Shown here: positions 10,206-21,424 of the stretch, in pieces | Layout: each line of letters begins with the position of its first letter | Position numbering within the stretch: position 1 is the stretch's first letter | DNA from: Entomortierella parvispora | Taxonomy: Eukaryota > Mortierellomycota > Mortierellomycetes > Mortierellales > Mortierellaceae | Assembly (NCBI GenBank): GCA_963573315.1 | Contig: OY752150.1 | Coordinates: 1,860,001-1,924,000 of the forward strand | Length of the DNA stretch: 64,000 nt | Direction of reading: 5' to 3' | The notes under the pieces: model-generated | What the model saw: only the letters and a program-made list of their open reading frames with translations | Told to the model about the DNA's origin: nothing | The model's database searches: none | Translations under genes and position numbers: made by a program

Positions 10206-13200
10206 TTAATCGTCACTGCTACCACAGGTGCCACCACTATCGCTGTCGCCGCCTTCGCTGTCGCCAGTGTTGCTGCTGCGAGCATTGCGTTTGTCACCAC
10301 CGCGACCGGCACTACTGTTACTGTTGTTGTAACACCTATCCCATGCACTCATGAGCACCATGACCCGTAATTTTGCCTTTCCGATCCGCCTCTTTTTGGT
10401 CAACCGATTACCAGCAAGGCTGAAGAGTCTCTCACTAGCTGAAGAAGATGCCTGGATACTGAAAAAAATCCTCACTAGTGGTGAGAGATAAGGCATGTCT
10501 TGGTGGTGGATCTTCCACCATTCCTCGGGCTTCCCTTTGTTTACAACATCGATACTATACTCCTTTGCCAGGTCCACATACTTGTCCAAGTCTCTTTGGA
10601 GTCGGCGAGGAAGGTCGTCCAGCGGCAAAGAGGAGTTTTCCGCGTCCGAACCATACAGATGAATTCCCTCCTTAAGGTAGTCTGCTTGTGCTTTTTCAAG
10701 GAGATCCCTTGCTTTGAGTGCGAGCTCCGTGGGAATGAGCTCGTTGGTGCCATCCTCACTTGCAAAAAGTGGGTCTGAGATATTTGATGGATGCAAAAAG
10801 GTTGCAACCAAAACCTCATCTCGCATGGCATCGAAAGGAAATTTTTCCTTGATTTTTTGGATGAAGGTCGCGCGAAGGCTAGTTGCCAGGATGTTTTCGA
10901 GATCTCGGTCCTCTTGAATAATGGCGCGCAGCAACGGATACAGAAGGGTTATTGCTGGACTGTTCGAGGACATCTTGTTCGTGAAATCGGCGGCCGGACG
11001 AAGGACATCAAGACATGCTTTTAGGTCGGTCATCTCCTCTGGCTTCAAAAACGACGCTTGGTTATCTTTCCAGAACGTCGTATGCTCCTTGTCTGCGTAC
11101 GCGTAAGTGCAGGTTTCCACCATCTTTCTGATCGCTGGCTCAAGCTCTAATATCCGGTCGCCCATCAAGACCTTGGAGCTCCACCTTGTTTCGGTGTAGG
11201 ACAACACCTCCAGTGCACGAACTCGTAAATCTTTCTGTGCTTCCAGGAGAAATTTGTGCCCCACAGATGTCTTTAGTGTACTGACAAACTTTTCGAGGCG
11301 TTTAAACAGGTTGAATGCACCTTTCACGTCCGCAATTGATTTTTTCATGACATTTTGCATGAGATGAGCGGCGCATGGCAACCAAGACTGAATCCCGTCT
11401 TCCTCTTGCAACAAGGTCTGGTTTGCGGAAATCATGTTGGCAGCGCAATCTGTTGTGCTAGAAAATGCCCGTCCGCGTAAACCGAATTCGTCCAAGGTAC
11501 ACACTAGGTCGCAAATAAAGAGCATGAGTAAATCAAATATCTCTGTCAGACGAACTAAGAAGACTATCCAAGGGGTTTCTTACTGATTTGGTCGCTGATC
11601 AGCGCTGCAGTACTTGCCTCAGTGTATTCAATGAACCCAATGACTGCACACCGTGGAACAAAGTGCTCGTCAATATAGTGGAATGTAACGCCGTTGAATT
11701 TTCGGTATTTGTGACTCCAACCGTCGAATGTGACGGACCCTTTCAACACATCTTTGCTGAACATAGATTTCAGTGTAGCTTTCGAGTTATGGAATAGTGT
11801 GGCCTGTGCATTAGTTACTGCTCGGTATTTAGGGAGGTGAAAGTCAATCCCGTGGGCCGCAAAGAGCTGTGTTATCATTGTATCCTCCAGGAAGGAGAAG
11901 GGAGTTGAGGTGGTGGCAAGGGATAGGCTGACAATGTTGGTGATTGTCTCCTTGAATTCCGGGGTCTCGTAATGTTTCTTGCGTCTGGGTTCATGAGGGG
12001 ACAATCTCTTTACTCTCTCCATCCTTGTTTTTTCGTTATCGAAAACAGACGTCCTGTAACCATGAGAGACATCAGTTCCGTCCACGTCGAGAGTTGGTAC
12101 ATGAGTACCTTGATTTAAGAGGAAGGGATATATAGAGGCAATCAGTCTAAGAAGCAGCGACACGAACAAGCAGAGAGGGGCAGGCACAGCACAGATGGAT
12201 GCACTAACCTGATAACCTGTCATGGTGCTTCAGGTGCTCAGTGCGATACTCTTCCAACTCATCAAGCATCGCTTTATGATCCTGTGTTACGTGTTCCGTG
12301 CGAGAAATGGTGCCGACTGAGATTTTTACCAAAGTGTTGCATATCTTGTCTCCAAGATTGACTTGGCAGATTGCAAAGCCACCACTCAGTACAAAGAAAT
12401 GACGATGCACTGCCGTGCGTGAATAGCTGGAAGGGATCTGACGAATAGGGACATTTGCCAGCTCCCTTTTACCAGCAGCAATACAGACAACTCTTGGAGG
12501 CAGGTGTCCAAAGGGTTGGGAGTAGAACGCGGATATGCCCGACACGGACCTATTATCTTGCTGCGTGGAGGATGCAGTGATACCTGTTGGGACAGACGAT
12601 TGAATCGACGCGACATCTGATAGTGAATGATCTCGGTTTAGTGGAGGGGGCAATGCATTTGGAGTTTCGCGCTGCTTGTCCTGCCTTCGTCGGTGTTGGA
12701 GATCAATTGGGGGCGGGTTTTGTATAGAGGGAACGTGTGGTTGTTGATGTTGTAATTGCTGGTATTGTGATTGTTGGTATTGTGATTGTTGGTATTGTGG
12801 TTGTTGGTATTGTGGTTGTTGGTACTGTGATTGTTGGTACTGGTACTGTGGTTGTTGGTACTGTGGTTGTTGGTACTGTGGTTGTTGGTACTGTGGTTGT
12901 TGGTACTGTGATTGTTGGTACTGTGGTTGTGATTGTTGGTACTGTGATTGTTGGTACTGTGATTGTTGCTGGGGAGTGAGGGTGCCATGCTGTTGAATCA
13001 TTGTAGGATTTTGCTGGTTTTGCTGCAACGCAGACATAAGCTGAGAGACTAATGCTGAGTCTATCTGTGGAAGATATTGCTGTTGCGGGTGGTGTTGCTT
13101 TTCTTGTTGCGGCTGATGTAACAGAGACAGTGACTGATATTGCTGTTGTTGTTCAAGTAGATTTTTCCGCAGCAGTGGAGTTCGTTGTTGCAGTTGAGAC

Positions 13201-13661
13201 GGATATTGCTGTTGATGTTGATGCTGCCGGTTTGGATGAGGTGAGGAGTAGCCTTGGTGTAGATTGTTGACAAATGGACTTTGGGGTTTGGCCCTGTATG
13301 TCTCAGTTCTACTGGGTGTGTTAGGGGTAGACTGAAAAGGATCGTCTACAGCGCGTAGTCTCGGCGGATAGGGTGACAGTTGTACTCGAGACCGGCGAGG
13401 AGTACTGCGGGCATGACTACCAGGAGGATCCGTTGAGCGTTGGAGTTGCAGAGTGGGAGAGCCGTCGCGTTGGTATTCAGCCCTGTCATAATTGTCTTCA
13501 GCGTCATCCATACCGTCGCTAAGGCTACCCATACCACTACCAACACAGATATTCTCACCATCCGTGTCGCCAAATGGGTCACGGGCATTGCCGACATCAT
13601 CAACGTCATCGATTTCGTTGTCATCATCACTATCACTATATTTGAATGGAGGTCGGGGCAT
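10206..13661 (-). CDS. hAT transposase with long Gln-rich N-terminus (3 exons)
   Basis: Exons 12209-13661, 11584-12108 and 10206-11503 join through 100-bp and 80-bp GT-AG introns in frame, giving 1,091 residues from the ATG at 13661. Residues 1-420 are disordered: an acidic start, then Gln-rich sequence with a tandem SQYQQPQYQQ region near 230-307. A BED-like cluster follows near 430 (ICQ...ICN...EHVTQDH). The RNase H-like core shows VTFDGWSH, TDCAANM and CAAHLMQN. The hAT dimerisation domain is near 1000-1040 (SSSASERLFSLAG). hAT transposases excise and insert elements with 8-bp duplications. The Q-rich extension is far longer than usual. No internal stop is seen, so the gene may be functional. 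Confidence 0.85.
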
Positions 13662-14443
13662 GGTCTGGGTAGATTGATGGAGAGAAAGAGGAGTGAAGCT
13701 GCCAGAGACGACTCGATCCCCAAGTCTTTCAATTTCATGGCAAAGATTCGAGGTTAGCGATTTCACCACTCATGCATGAATGTCGACTTTTGTTGCACTC
13801 AACCTGATTTTCATGGGGCAAGCACTCATGTGTCTATCTCGCCTTTGTTGCGGAAGAAGATAGCAACGAAGGAAAGCCGCCCTCAAGGCGCTTGGACACA
13901 AAGCGGGTCGGATAATACACGTGCGATTTTTCTCAAAAAGAACAACTTCCCAAAGGCGGTGTTCCCAACTTCCCGACGCAAGAGTAGCCTCGCACGCGGG
14001 AAAGTCACTTGTTTGCCGTACCGGTTTACATTGGTTGGCACTAGTTGGCACTGGTTGCCGTACTGGTTGGTACTGGTTAGCACTGGTTGGTACTGATTTG
14101 CACTCGTTTACACTGGTTTACACTGGCTTACACTGGTTTACACTGGTTTACAATGGTTTACACTGGTTTACACTTGTTAACACTGGTTTACACTGGTTTA
14201 CACTGGTTTCCCACTGGTTTCCCGCTGATTGTTTGCTTACGGGTATGAAATGGTTTTGATGGAATAAAAACCAGTGATTGTGTAACGGAAACTAGTTTTT
14301 TATTCCAAACTAGTTTCCAGTGCAAGACGCTGACTATAATGGGTCAATCCGCAGTGCGCAGTATTAGAGTTCAGAGAAGGCTCTGTTTAGTATAAAGCAA
14401 GAGCCAACTTCCATCCCTCCCCTTAGAACACACGCTTACTACA

Positions 14444-15145
14444 ATGTCATACTCCTTTCCTCCTTTTACTTACGAGGTCTTGACCCCGCGTCTTGTTATT
14501 CGTAATGCCATCCCGTCAGATGCAGAGGAGTTGGCCTGCATCCTCTCCTCGCCCGAAAATATGCCGTACCAAAAAGTCGATGTCAATCTTTCGATCGACG
14601 ACATGCTTCGTCGCATAGCCAACTGGAACAGAATGGCGTCTGAAGGCACCAACGCATTCTTGGTCATTGCGCTACGCAACTCGGGAGAAGTCATCGGTAA
14701 TGGAGGTTTTAATTGCTTTGAACCGCAGTCTGATTGTTATGACATGCCGACATCGGAACCAAATATCGGCGACCACGGCACCAATCTGCAGCCAGGAAAC
14801 TCAGACAAGCCAACGTCTGACAAATGTCCACACCTTACTGACATCGGTATAATGCTCGACATCCGGTTCTGGCGTAAGGGCTACGCCACCGAGGCATTGT
14901 GTGCGCTCATCGACTTTGCGTTTACCCAGTTAAAGTGCCAGCTTATCAGATTCGAGACGAACATTGAGAATGAACCTTGGAGAGCATTAATGAGATCCAT
15001 GGGGTTCCAGGATCTGGAGGAAAAGGGCGCTGTGAGTTACGATGGGACGACAGGGTGGCTATACAAGGCAGATGTTGATGTGTGGGAGACCGCCAAAACT
15101 GGTTTGAAGGGCAGCAGAAAATGGCCGCTGTGTCACAATTTATAG
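14444..15145 (+). CDS. GNAT-family N-acetyltransferase (RimJ/RimL-like)
   Basis: A single-exon gene of 233 residues. It opens with TPRLVIRNAIPSDAEELACIL, the usual first strand and helix of Acetyltransf_3 proteins, continues to GEVIGNGGF, and has the acetyl-CoA-binding strand and P-loop as DIGIMLDIRFWRKGYATEAL (Q/RxxGxG/A form: RKGYAT). The final MGFQDLEEK element is the conserved GF segment. An insertion of about 40 residues rich in Asp, Ser and Pro lies between beta strands. It should transfer acetyl from acetyl-CoA to an amine or protein N-terminus; the acceptor is unknown. It begins 120 bp from the hAT terminus, so its upstream region was probably altered by that insertion. Confidence 0.85.
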   Translation: MSYSFPPFTYEVLTPRLVIRNAIPSDAEELACILSSPENMPYQKVDVNLSIDDMLRRIANWNRMASEGTNAFLVIALRNSGEVIGNGGFNCFEPQSDCYDMPTSEPNIGDHGTNLQPGNSDKPTSDKCPHLTDIGIMLDIRFWRKGYATEALCALIDFAFTQLKCQLIRFETNIENEPWRALMRSMGFQDLEEKGAVSYDGTTGWLYKADVDVWETAKTGLKGSRKWPLCHNL

Positions 15146-15360
15146 GACTGCACATGATTAAAGATAACATGGTTGGCATGTCGACATGCTCCTTCCTTCA
15201 GTTGCTTGGTTGTTTGTTACTTGACACTCAGAGAACTCTAGTAACATGTTCTAAGCTATCTACACTCTTGAAGTCAGGAACATATCCCAGTCTTAATTCT
15301 TTAACTGGCGACGTGTGCCGTTGAATAGAGGCAATGGCCGCCAACTTCATTCTGCTCACG

Positions 15361-15397
15361 TATGTATGTATGTATGTATGTATGTATGTATGTATGA
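15361..15397. repeat. (TATG)n microsatellite
   Basis: About nine uninterrupted TATG units. The surrounding 15.15-16.1 kb has no supported gene; it is C/T-rich around 15.6-15.8 kb. Confidence 0.9.
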
Positions 15398-16161
15398 ACG
15401 CGAGAAATGACTCTGAAAAGCGCACGTCGACTTGTTTTGGTCCATCCTCATGTAATACGGTCAGGAGGAGGAAGTGTGTGGCAATGCGACCTTAACAGAC
15501 GAGAGATCCCAGATGGCGACGGGTCGCATCGGTTCTTTACACGTACACCCTTGTACTTCTATTGCGCTCCATTCGTCACTGTCTTCATTCTTGGATTATT
15601 AATATCCTTTATGTCCCTTTTAAAAAAAAAAGATCTGCTACGTTTCGCCTCATCGCCTTCGTTACTACCGCTATTCTTGCCTCTTTAAGGCACAGCATCA
15701 ATGGTGGGCCGCCGGCTGCTCTTGTTATTCCCCCCCTCCCTTTCGTTCCTCATACCCTCCTCCCTCTTATTTTATCATATTCCTTTATACACATTTCTCG
15801 TCTCAACTCTTTTTCAGAAGTGTGTACATTGACGATGACTGTTATCCAAACTCTTGAGGTCCTCATTACGATCAGTAATTGTAAAGGATTTAAAACTAGC
15901 AGAGCCTAGCTCGTACAGCATTTTGTAGAAGGACCAACATGTCCTTTGCATTCATCGAAGGAATACCTCTTAGGTCAGAACGAAGAGAGTGAGGAGTGAG
16001 GTTGAGACAAGCAATTGATCGAGTTCTCGCGTTTTTCTTTTCAAAACAAAGTGAGATGCAAGCGAAGCCGCTGCTGCTCACTAGTCAGAAATGTATTCAA
16101 TAAATTGAAGAACGATACCTAGCAGCTTGGTGATTCCAAGACAATGGGGGAGGAGGTCTGT

Positions 16162-16879
16162 TTACTGGCAGCCAGTAGGGCCCTTGCCGGTGTCACCCAA
16201 GCCGACGAAGCCAATGCTGACGAAGACATTGTTGAGAGAGTCATCATGAAAGGGCACGCCAGTGAGCGTCTTTCCGTTAGTTTGAAGGTTGGTTGCATCG
16301 AAATTGAGGCCGTTGCTTTCCTGGGCATCAGCATCCCCTCCATAGGCCCACATGGCACTGTTGCGCTTGTCTTTGAACCAGGCAAACTTGTTGCCAACCT
16401 TGATTTTTTCTGTGAACGAGGGGCAGGGTTCGGCAGTTAAGGCATTGCCCTTGGTCAAGCTCAGGCAGTTCTTGGTGCCAGTGATCTTGATGTAGCCTAT
16501 AGAGGGATAAGAGTGTGAGTGGAGCTGATCATCCTTTCTCTTCCATCTCACCTTTTGCACGCAACTCCTCTTTTTACTTTGCTCAACCCTTACCCATCCA
16601 AATTTCATTGTCATGTTGGCCATTGAAATCCCACTGGTTGTTGACAGTGGTGAATTCACCGTTAAGTGCGCCAGGATGGCCCTTTCCAGGGAGGGTCTTG
16701 GAGCCTTTGCAAGCCACGCCGTCCGTGACAATGTCATGGCCAGAGCCCTTCTTCAAGAAGGTGGTCTTAGGGTGAGGGATGCTGTTCACATAGGCGTAGA
16801 GAGTACCACTGGTCGAGTAGGCGGACACAGCAGAGGCAGAGACAGCCAAAAGGGTGGCGAGGGTAACGGTAAGCTTCAT
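16162..16879 (-). CDS. Small secreted protein of unknown function (2 exons)
   Basis: Exons 16594-16879 and 16162-16496 join across a 97-bp intron (GTAAGG donor, CTATAG acceptor) to give 206 residues. Residues 1-19 are a clear signal peptide (MKLTVTLATLLAVSASAVSA). The mature part is Gly/Asn/Lys-rich with few cysteines (VACKG, KNCLS, EPCPS, TGCQ at the very end), suggesting two disulfides. I do not recognise the family. A TATA-like TATAAAA lies about 65 bp before the start. It fits the class of abundant small secreted proteins of soil fungi. Confidence 0.78.
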
Positions 16880-16941
16880 TGTACGGAACTTGTGGATCTT
16901 GAGTGGATTGAATAAAAAGCAGACTCGGCAATGTCTTGCTC

Positions 16942-16948
16942 TTTTATA
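16942..16948 (-). promoter_or_regulatory. TATA box of the small secreted protein gene
   Basis: On the minus strand the sequence reads GGTATAAAAGAG, about 65 bp upstream of the ATG at 16879, a normal distance for a TATA element with a short leader. Confidence 0.5.
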
Positions 16949-17109
16949 CCTTTTTTCTGAACTGTGTCTAGATGTGTGGGACAAAGGTAAGAACAATACA
17001 AGGCGTTGCCCATTCAATGGCGGGTTCACGCTTTGGAGCGGCGCACTTTTACTGTTTAGCTTCTTAATCGAAGCAGTTACGTACCCACTGATTTCACGCG
17101 CCTGTGGGC

Positions 17110-17137
17110 AAAAAAAAAAAGGGGGGGGGGGGGGGGG
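17110..17137 (+). repeat. A11-G17 homopolymer junction
   Basis: A run of A passes directly into an uninterrupted run of 17 G. The same A-to-G pattern recurs in the permease intron at 29.8 kb. Such G runs can fold as quadruplexes and are also prone to length error in sequencing. Confidence 0.85.
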
Positions 17138-20100
17138 AGAACTTTTGGTATTGATGGGCGGCGCCCACATTTCAATGCCATTCTTGAAATTTGGGAAAGA
17201 GAGCGCACAGTGAGATGTGCGTGGAGGAAACGACTCCGTTCCAGGATCAAAAAAAAAAAAAAAATGATGACAGTGCCTCTAACTGTCCAAGTTATCCAAG
17301 GAAAAAATTATAAAGGCAGTACGACAAACACCGTGGTGCCAAAAATAACAATATGCAAAATAGGGCTAAGGGAGCCGGGTAACTGTCGGATGCACGAAAC
17401 TGGAGAAGGTGTCTATTTCTAGCAATTCACACGCCCACGCTTCCTCAGCTTTCAACCACAGGGAGTCTAAACGCCAAAAGGAGAAGCGAAAGTTGGAAAG
17501 GCCAACCTATTTTTAGCCTTCGAAGCTGCCACAGTTGTACACAACATGTATTATTTTATACAAGTTCATCGGCAACCATGCCGGCCTGCACAAAGACACT
17601 TGAACCCATTGACAAAGAGAAATGGGGCAGCGGGGGGCCCATTGAGATTTCTTGTGCTGATATGAGAGGCAGGGAGATCAGGAAACTGTGGTTTCCGCAG
17701 TTTGTTCTCTAGACGAATCTACCATACAAGGTTCAAATAGCAGAGCGAGTTTGTGCAACTTCGGGGAAATAGGCTCTCTGCGTAGTGGCCAGACTCCTTT
17801 TACCCTTCTCAATGCTGAGTAGAGGCCGATCGGGCGTAAACGTTGCCCAGCAGGGTCTTAAAGATTGAGGTCTGGTGAGGAACAAATGAGCCCTACCCCA
17901 CTTTTTTTTTTTTTTTTTTTTTGCTGTATCCGCAGCTAGTCAGCTAATCTACACGATAATCACAGTTGACGTCTTGACGCGTGCGGGTGCATGGATCGGG
18001 TCAAAGGTATGCTAAAGGATGGTGCTCATGGACAAGACTTAGCCCTATCAAAAGATGGTGTTAAACTGTGCAACTTTTTATGTTTGGCGTTATTAATAGT
18101 TCCATCTGAAGGGCGCAAGACACATCTTTTCTGTGGTTCGTTATCTGTTTTCCCATGTATTTAGTTGCCAGTGCCCGCGCAGTTCCCTTCGCCATTGTCA
18201 CCATGATGAACGTATCTATTATCACAAACTAAGCTTTCAGAAGGAACATCACGCACTGCATGCCTGTATTATCTCTGAAACACCTTGGTCAGTGTGGTGC
18301 CACCACCCTTCACCACTTCGATTTGAGAGTCGTATTCAAGATCCACTAGGGATAGATAGCTGGTTATCCACGCCCTTGAATCACTTGGTTTAGTTCTACT
18401 ACAGAAAGCCATTTCGAGACAATATTGTAAGACCAACATTCTCAGGAGATGCTATCCGCGATTTTAGCTCCTCAAGCCTTTCGATTAATGAGGGTCAGTC
18501 ACCAAGATTGTTCGCCAATTGCTGGTCTCGACCGACCTTCTTGTTCTTGATCGTCGTGCTCATGATCCCCTCCGTCCGGTTCTCTAGTCGTTGATCGCCC
18601 TGTCCTTCATTTGCCCGTACTATTCATTGCTCTTTGCCAAGCTGAGGTGATTAGAGTCCATATTGATGTCGCCTCACGTACCGGGCTGTCCCTGCAATAT
18701 TCACTCTCATCTTCTCCATAAACTGACTAACAACACGATCCACGGAATCTTTATTGATTCGAGCTTGACGGTTGTTAGATGAGCCACATTGCTTTCAATT
18801 GCTTGACAGCATCAACAGTGATATTGACTTTATGGCCAAGGTGCTAGACAGAAAAGTGCTCTGTGAGGAACTCGCTGGGGAGAGCTGGCGCGTCGCGATT
18901 AAACTATCCACCATGGGATCCTGCCAGACTTCTTGCTATTGCCTAGGTCGTCCTAAAACTCCCTGAACATGTAGTTGTCTGGGACAATCTATGATCTCCA
19001 CAGTAGAGAGGAACATCGAAATTTCATAGGTGCAACCGAATTCTGTCGAACTTCTCCCCTTACTGGATCAAAAGAGTAATAAGTACATGCCAGGCATCCT
19101 GTAGTGATCCGTATGTCCACTCTGTGCGTGAGATACATCTTTTTGTCCAGCATGAGGTTTTCTGTCCATCACAGCCAATCTGCATAGCGTTCATGCCTCT
19201 TCACATCCTCGTCGACACACGGGAAGAGCAGCCGCTGAAGGCTACAGGTGCCAGTACAGTCCTTTCTTGCGAGCCATAACCTTTCTCTCGGAAATGAGTA
19301 GCTGGCCATCCTGGATGAAGCGACGTCTGAGATTCCAGAAAAATAGTGCGTTGTTGTACAGTACAACCACCGCCCCAGTCGACATGGCTCTCAACCGATG
19401 GAGTATCTACGCCAGCGTCCGAAGCATGATGTGAGTCGGTATTTGTGGAGCGTGGGTTTTCTTCCTTGATACCGTCCCCGCTGCCGAAAATTGCGCCTTT
19501 GCTCGGATGTATATTGTGCTGAATTCTACAACATGGTGAAAACACGAGGTGCACGCACATGGACGTAAGCAAAAAAAAAAAAGGGCGAGGGGAACATACC
19601 ATTCATAGCTGATAATAGTTCCATCTGATAGAAGACGTCAACAAGACAGACCTCAACGTGCATGTTCCGAACAATAACACCATAGTTACCCTTGTACTCT
19701 CAAGTCAGCTTCTCCTGCATCACGGAAAGAGTGGTGCTCAACTCGTCAGTGTAGTCATCATCATGTTTCTCGCCACGGCACATCATAGACTGGGACTGAT
19801 GAACAGTGAATCGAATGCGTAGCCCCAATAAGTACACGAACCCTGCTAGAGCTCCTCCTGCTTGTTTTTGTCTGATGCTGGTACGTGCCATGTCGCATGA
19901 TTGACCTTAAGAAGTCTACCCCATATCTATCCGCATCGGTTAATGATTCTGGGTAGGTCAATTTTGTGATGTCGCCTGTCTGAACTGACCTCCAACATCT
20001 TGACGCCAGAGTCTCCAAGGGTGCTCTTTGCCTCATTTAACCTTGTCCTTTGTCTTTGGGTCCGTAAAAATGGTACTACGCCTTAATGTGCGCATCTCTG

Positions 20101-20916
20101 CAAGCTGACCGAAAGCTGGTAGTCGCTCCTGTTGTCCCGTCCTGATTCGGATTGGGTGGATGTCATTATTTTCATCCCTATCCTCGGCCAGACTATCAGC
20201 CTGTAGATCTGAAAGTTGGTTGGAGTTACCAGGCAATGGGATGATCCTTTCGATCGCACCATTCCATAACAGATTACAAATAGCAATGAGAATATGAAAA
20301 GAGACTTCGACTTGAAAACATGCACACATGTACTGCTGCTCTTACCACCTATTTTGAGGTCGCCAAACTTGAGTGCTATGCCAGTCGACTTTGAACTCGT
20401 TGGCCGTGAGCGGGTCAGCTAGGAGATGACTTTGTCTCTGTGGCTCATTAGCATCGTCAGAAAAGACGTGCAGTGTGGTGGCGTGCCTGGCTTTTCTGTC
20501 AGACTTTTCCCATGTCAGGACCTGAGTCTGCCAGCTTTCTCTCCTACGGAATACGAGGAGAACAAACAAGGAGGACAAACAATGGAGAGCCTTGGGGATC
20601 CCTGCATTGTACGTACTATCGTAACTCCCATCCTCTTTTCACCGCGACCATTGCTAGGCGCTTGTGATTATGGCGTCCTCTATATGGGAAGCACAAGGCA
20701 ACAGGTGTTGATGGAGGAAAAGAGTTAGAAATGCAAGGAGAAGAGGAAAAGGTGCGTTGCTTTTCGGCACAAAGAAAGCGCAAATGAGTGAGCCGCCGAT
20801 TGGGGGTGGGACGACGTTGTCGCGGAAAGTGGCTATGCAATGGACAGCCGATGCGGTGTAGAATGATGCCAAGAACAGAAGACTGCAGGAAACATTCTCC
20901 ACCTTCATTATGTAAT

Positions 20917-21424
20917 TGTCGCCAACAAGGACTTGCCCAACCGTGGGTCAGGTGCTTCATTTTAAGGGGCCCAGTTCCCTCCACTATAAAAGAAACAGGC
21001 TGTGTTTACTTTTTTTTTTGGTCTCCTCTTTCCTCTTTCGGCCAATGTCTCAGTTGTTTTTACCAGGTCACGTGTAATGCAATTGCCTGCATGCATGCAT
21101 GCAATGCAAGAGTCGGACAGAGCATGGAACAGGGAACCCACAGACCATGGAGCTACAAACGGAACATGGAACGATAGACATATACACTACAGAGGGACAG
21201 AAAGCAAGGAAATGCAATGCAGAGTACGCATTCAATGTTGGAACGACGGACGGAGCGTAGAACCCATAGACAGACCATGAACCTACAAACACAGCATGGA
21301 ACGTCAGACAGAGTATGGAACAGTAGTCAAATGCACTGTAGAGGGACAAAAAACAAGGAATGCAATGCAGAGGGACAGAAAACAAGGAATGCAATGCAGA
21401 GGGACAGAAAGCAAGGAAATGCAA
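20917..21424 (+). repeat. Copy 1 of a 0.5-kb dispersed direct repeat
   Basis: Nearly the same sequence occurs at 34704-35200 in the same orientation. It starts TGTCGCCAACAAGGACTTGC, contains TATA-like ACTATAAAAG, a T-run, and then many GGAACATGGAAC and GAGGGACAGAAA words. The front half looks like a promoter with leader and the back half is a minisatellite. There is no obvious open reading frame. It may be a non-autonomous transposable unit or a duplicated gene upstream region. Confidence 0.85.
21337..21424 (+). repeat. 29-bp tandem repeat
   Basis: Three successive copies of a unit made of GAGGGACAGAAA then CAAGGAATGCAATGCA, with small changes, end copy 1 of the 0.5-kb repeat. The second copy at 35.14-35.2 kb holds fewer units, so this tract varies in length between copies. 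Confidence 0.75.

Larger units (their letters stand above)
9670..14322 (-). mobile_element. hAT-superfamily DNA transposon with subterminal repeat arrays
   Basis: The ends at 9670 and 14322 are inverted copies beginning CACTGG(C/A)AACTAG. They stay nearly identical for about 115 bp, through CGTTACACAATCACTGG and the GCTTACGGGTATGAA box, then run into arrays of AAACCAGTGC-like words. The interior holds one intron-containing hAT transposase gene. The flanking 8-bp sequences (GGACTACG left, CAAGACGC right) do not match well, so the target duplication has decayed or the ends have been trimmed. Length 4.65 kb. Confidence 0.85.

Noticed and set aside
11555-11583. A 29-bp intron in the hAT transposase
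   Set aside because: It also keeps frame but is implausibly short. The alternative acceptor at 11504 gives a normal 80-bp intron and an equally good protein.
12737-12979. Plus-strand VVVGTVIVG repeat protein
   Set aside because: It is the antisense of the Gln-rich repeat in the hAT transposase.
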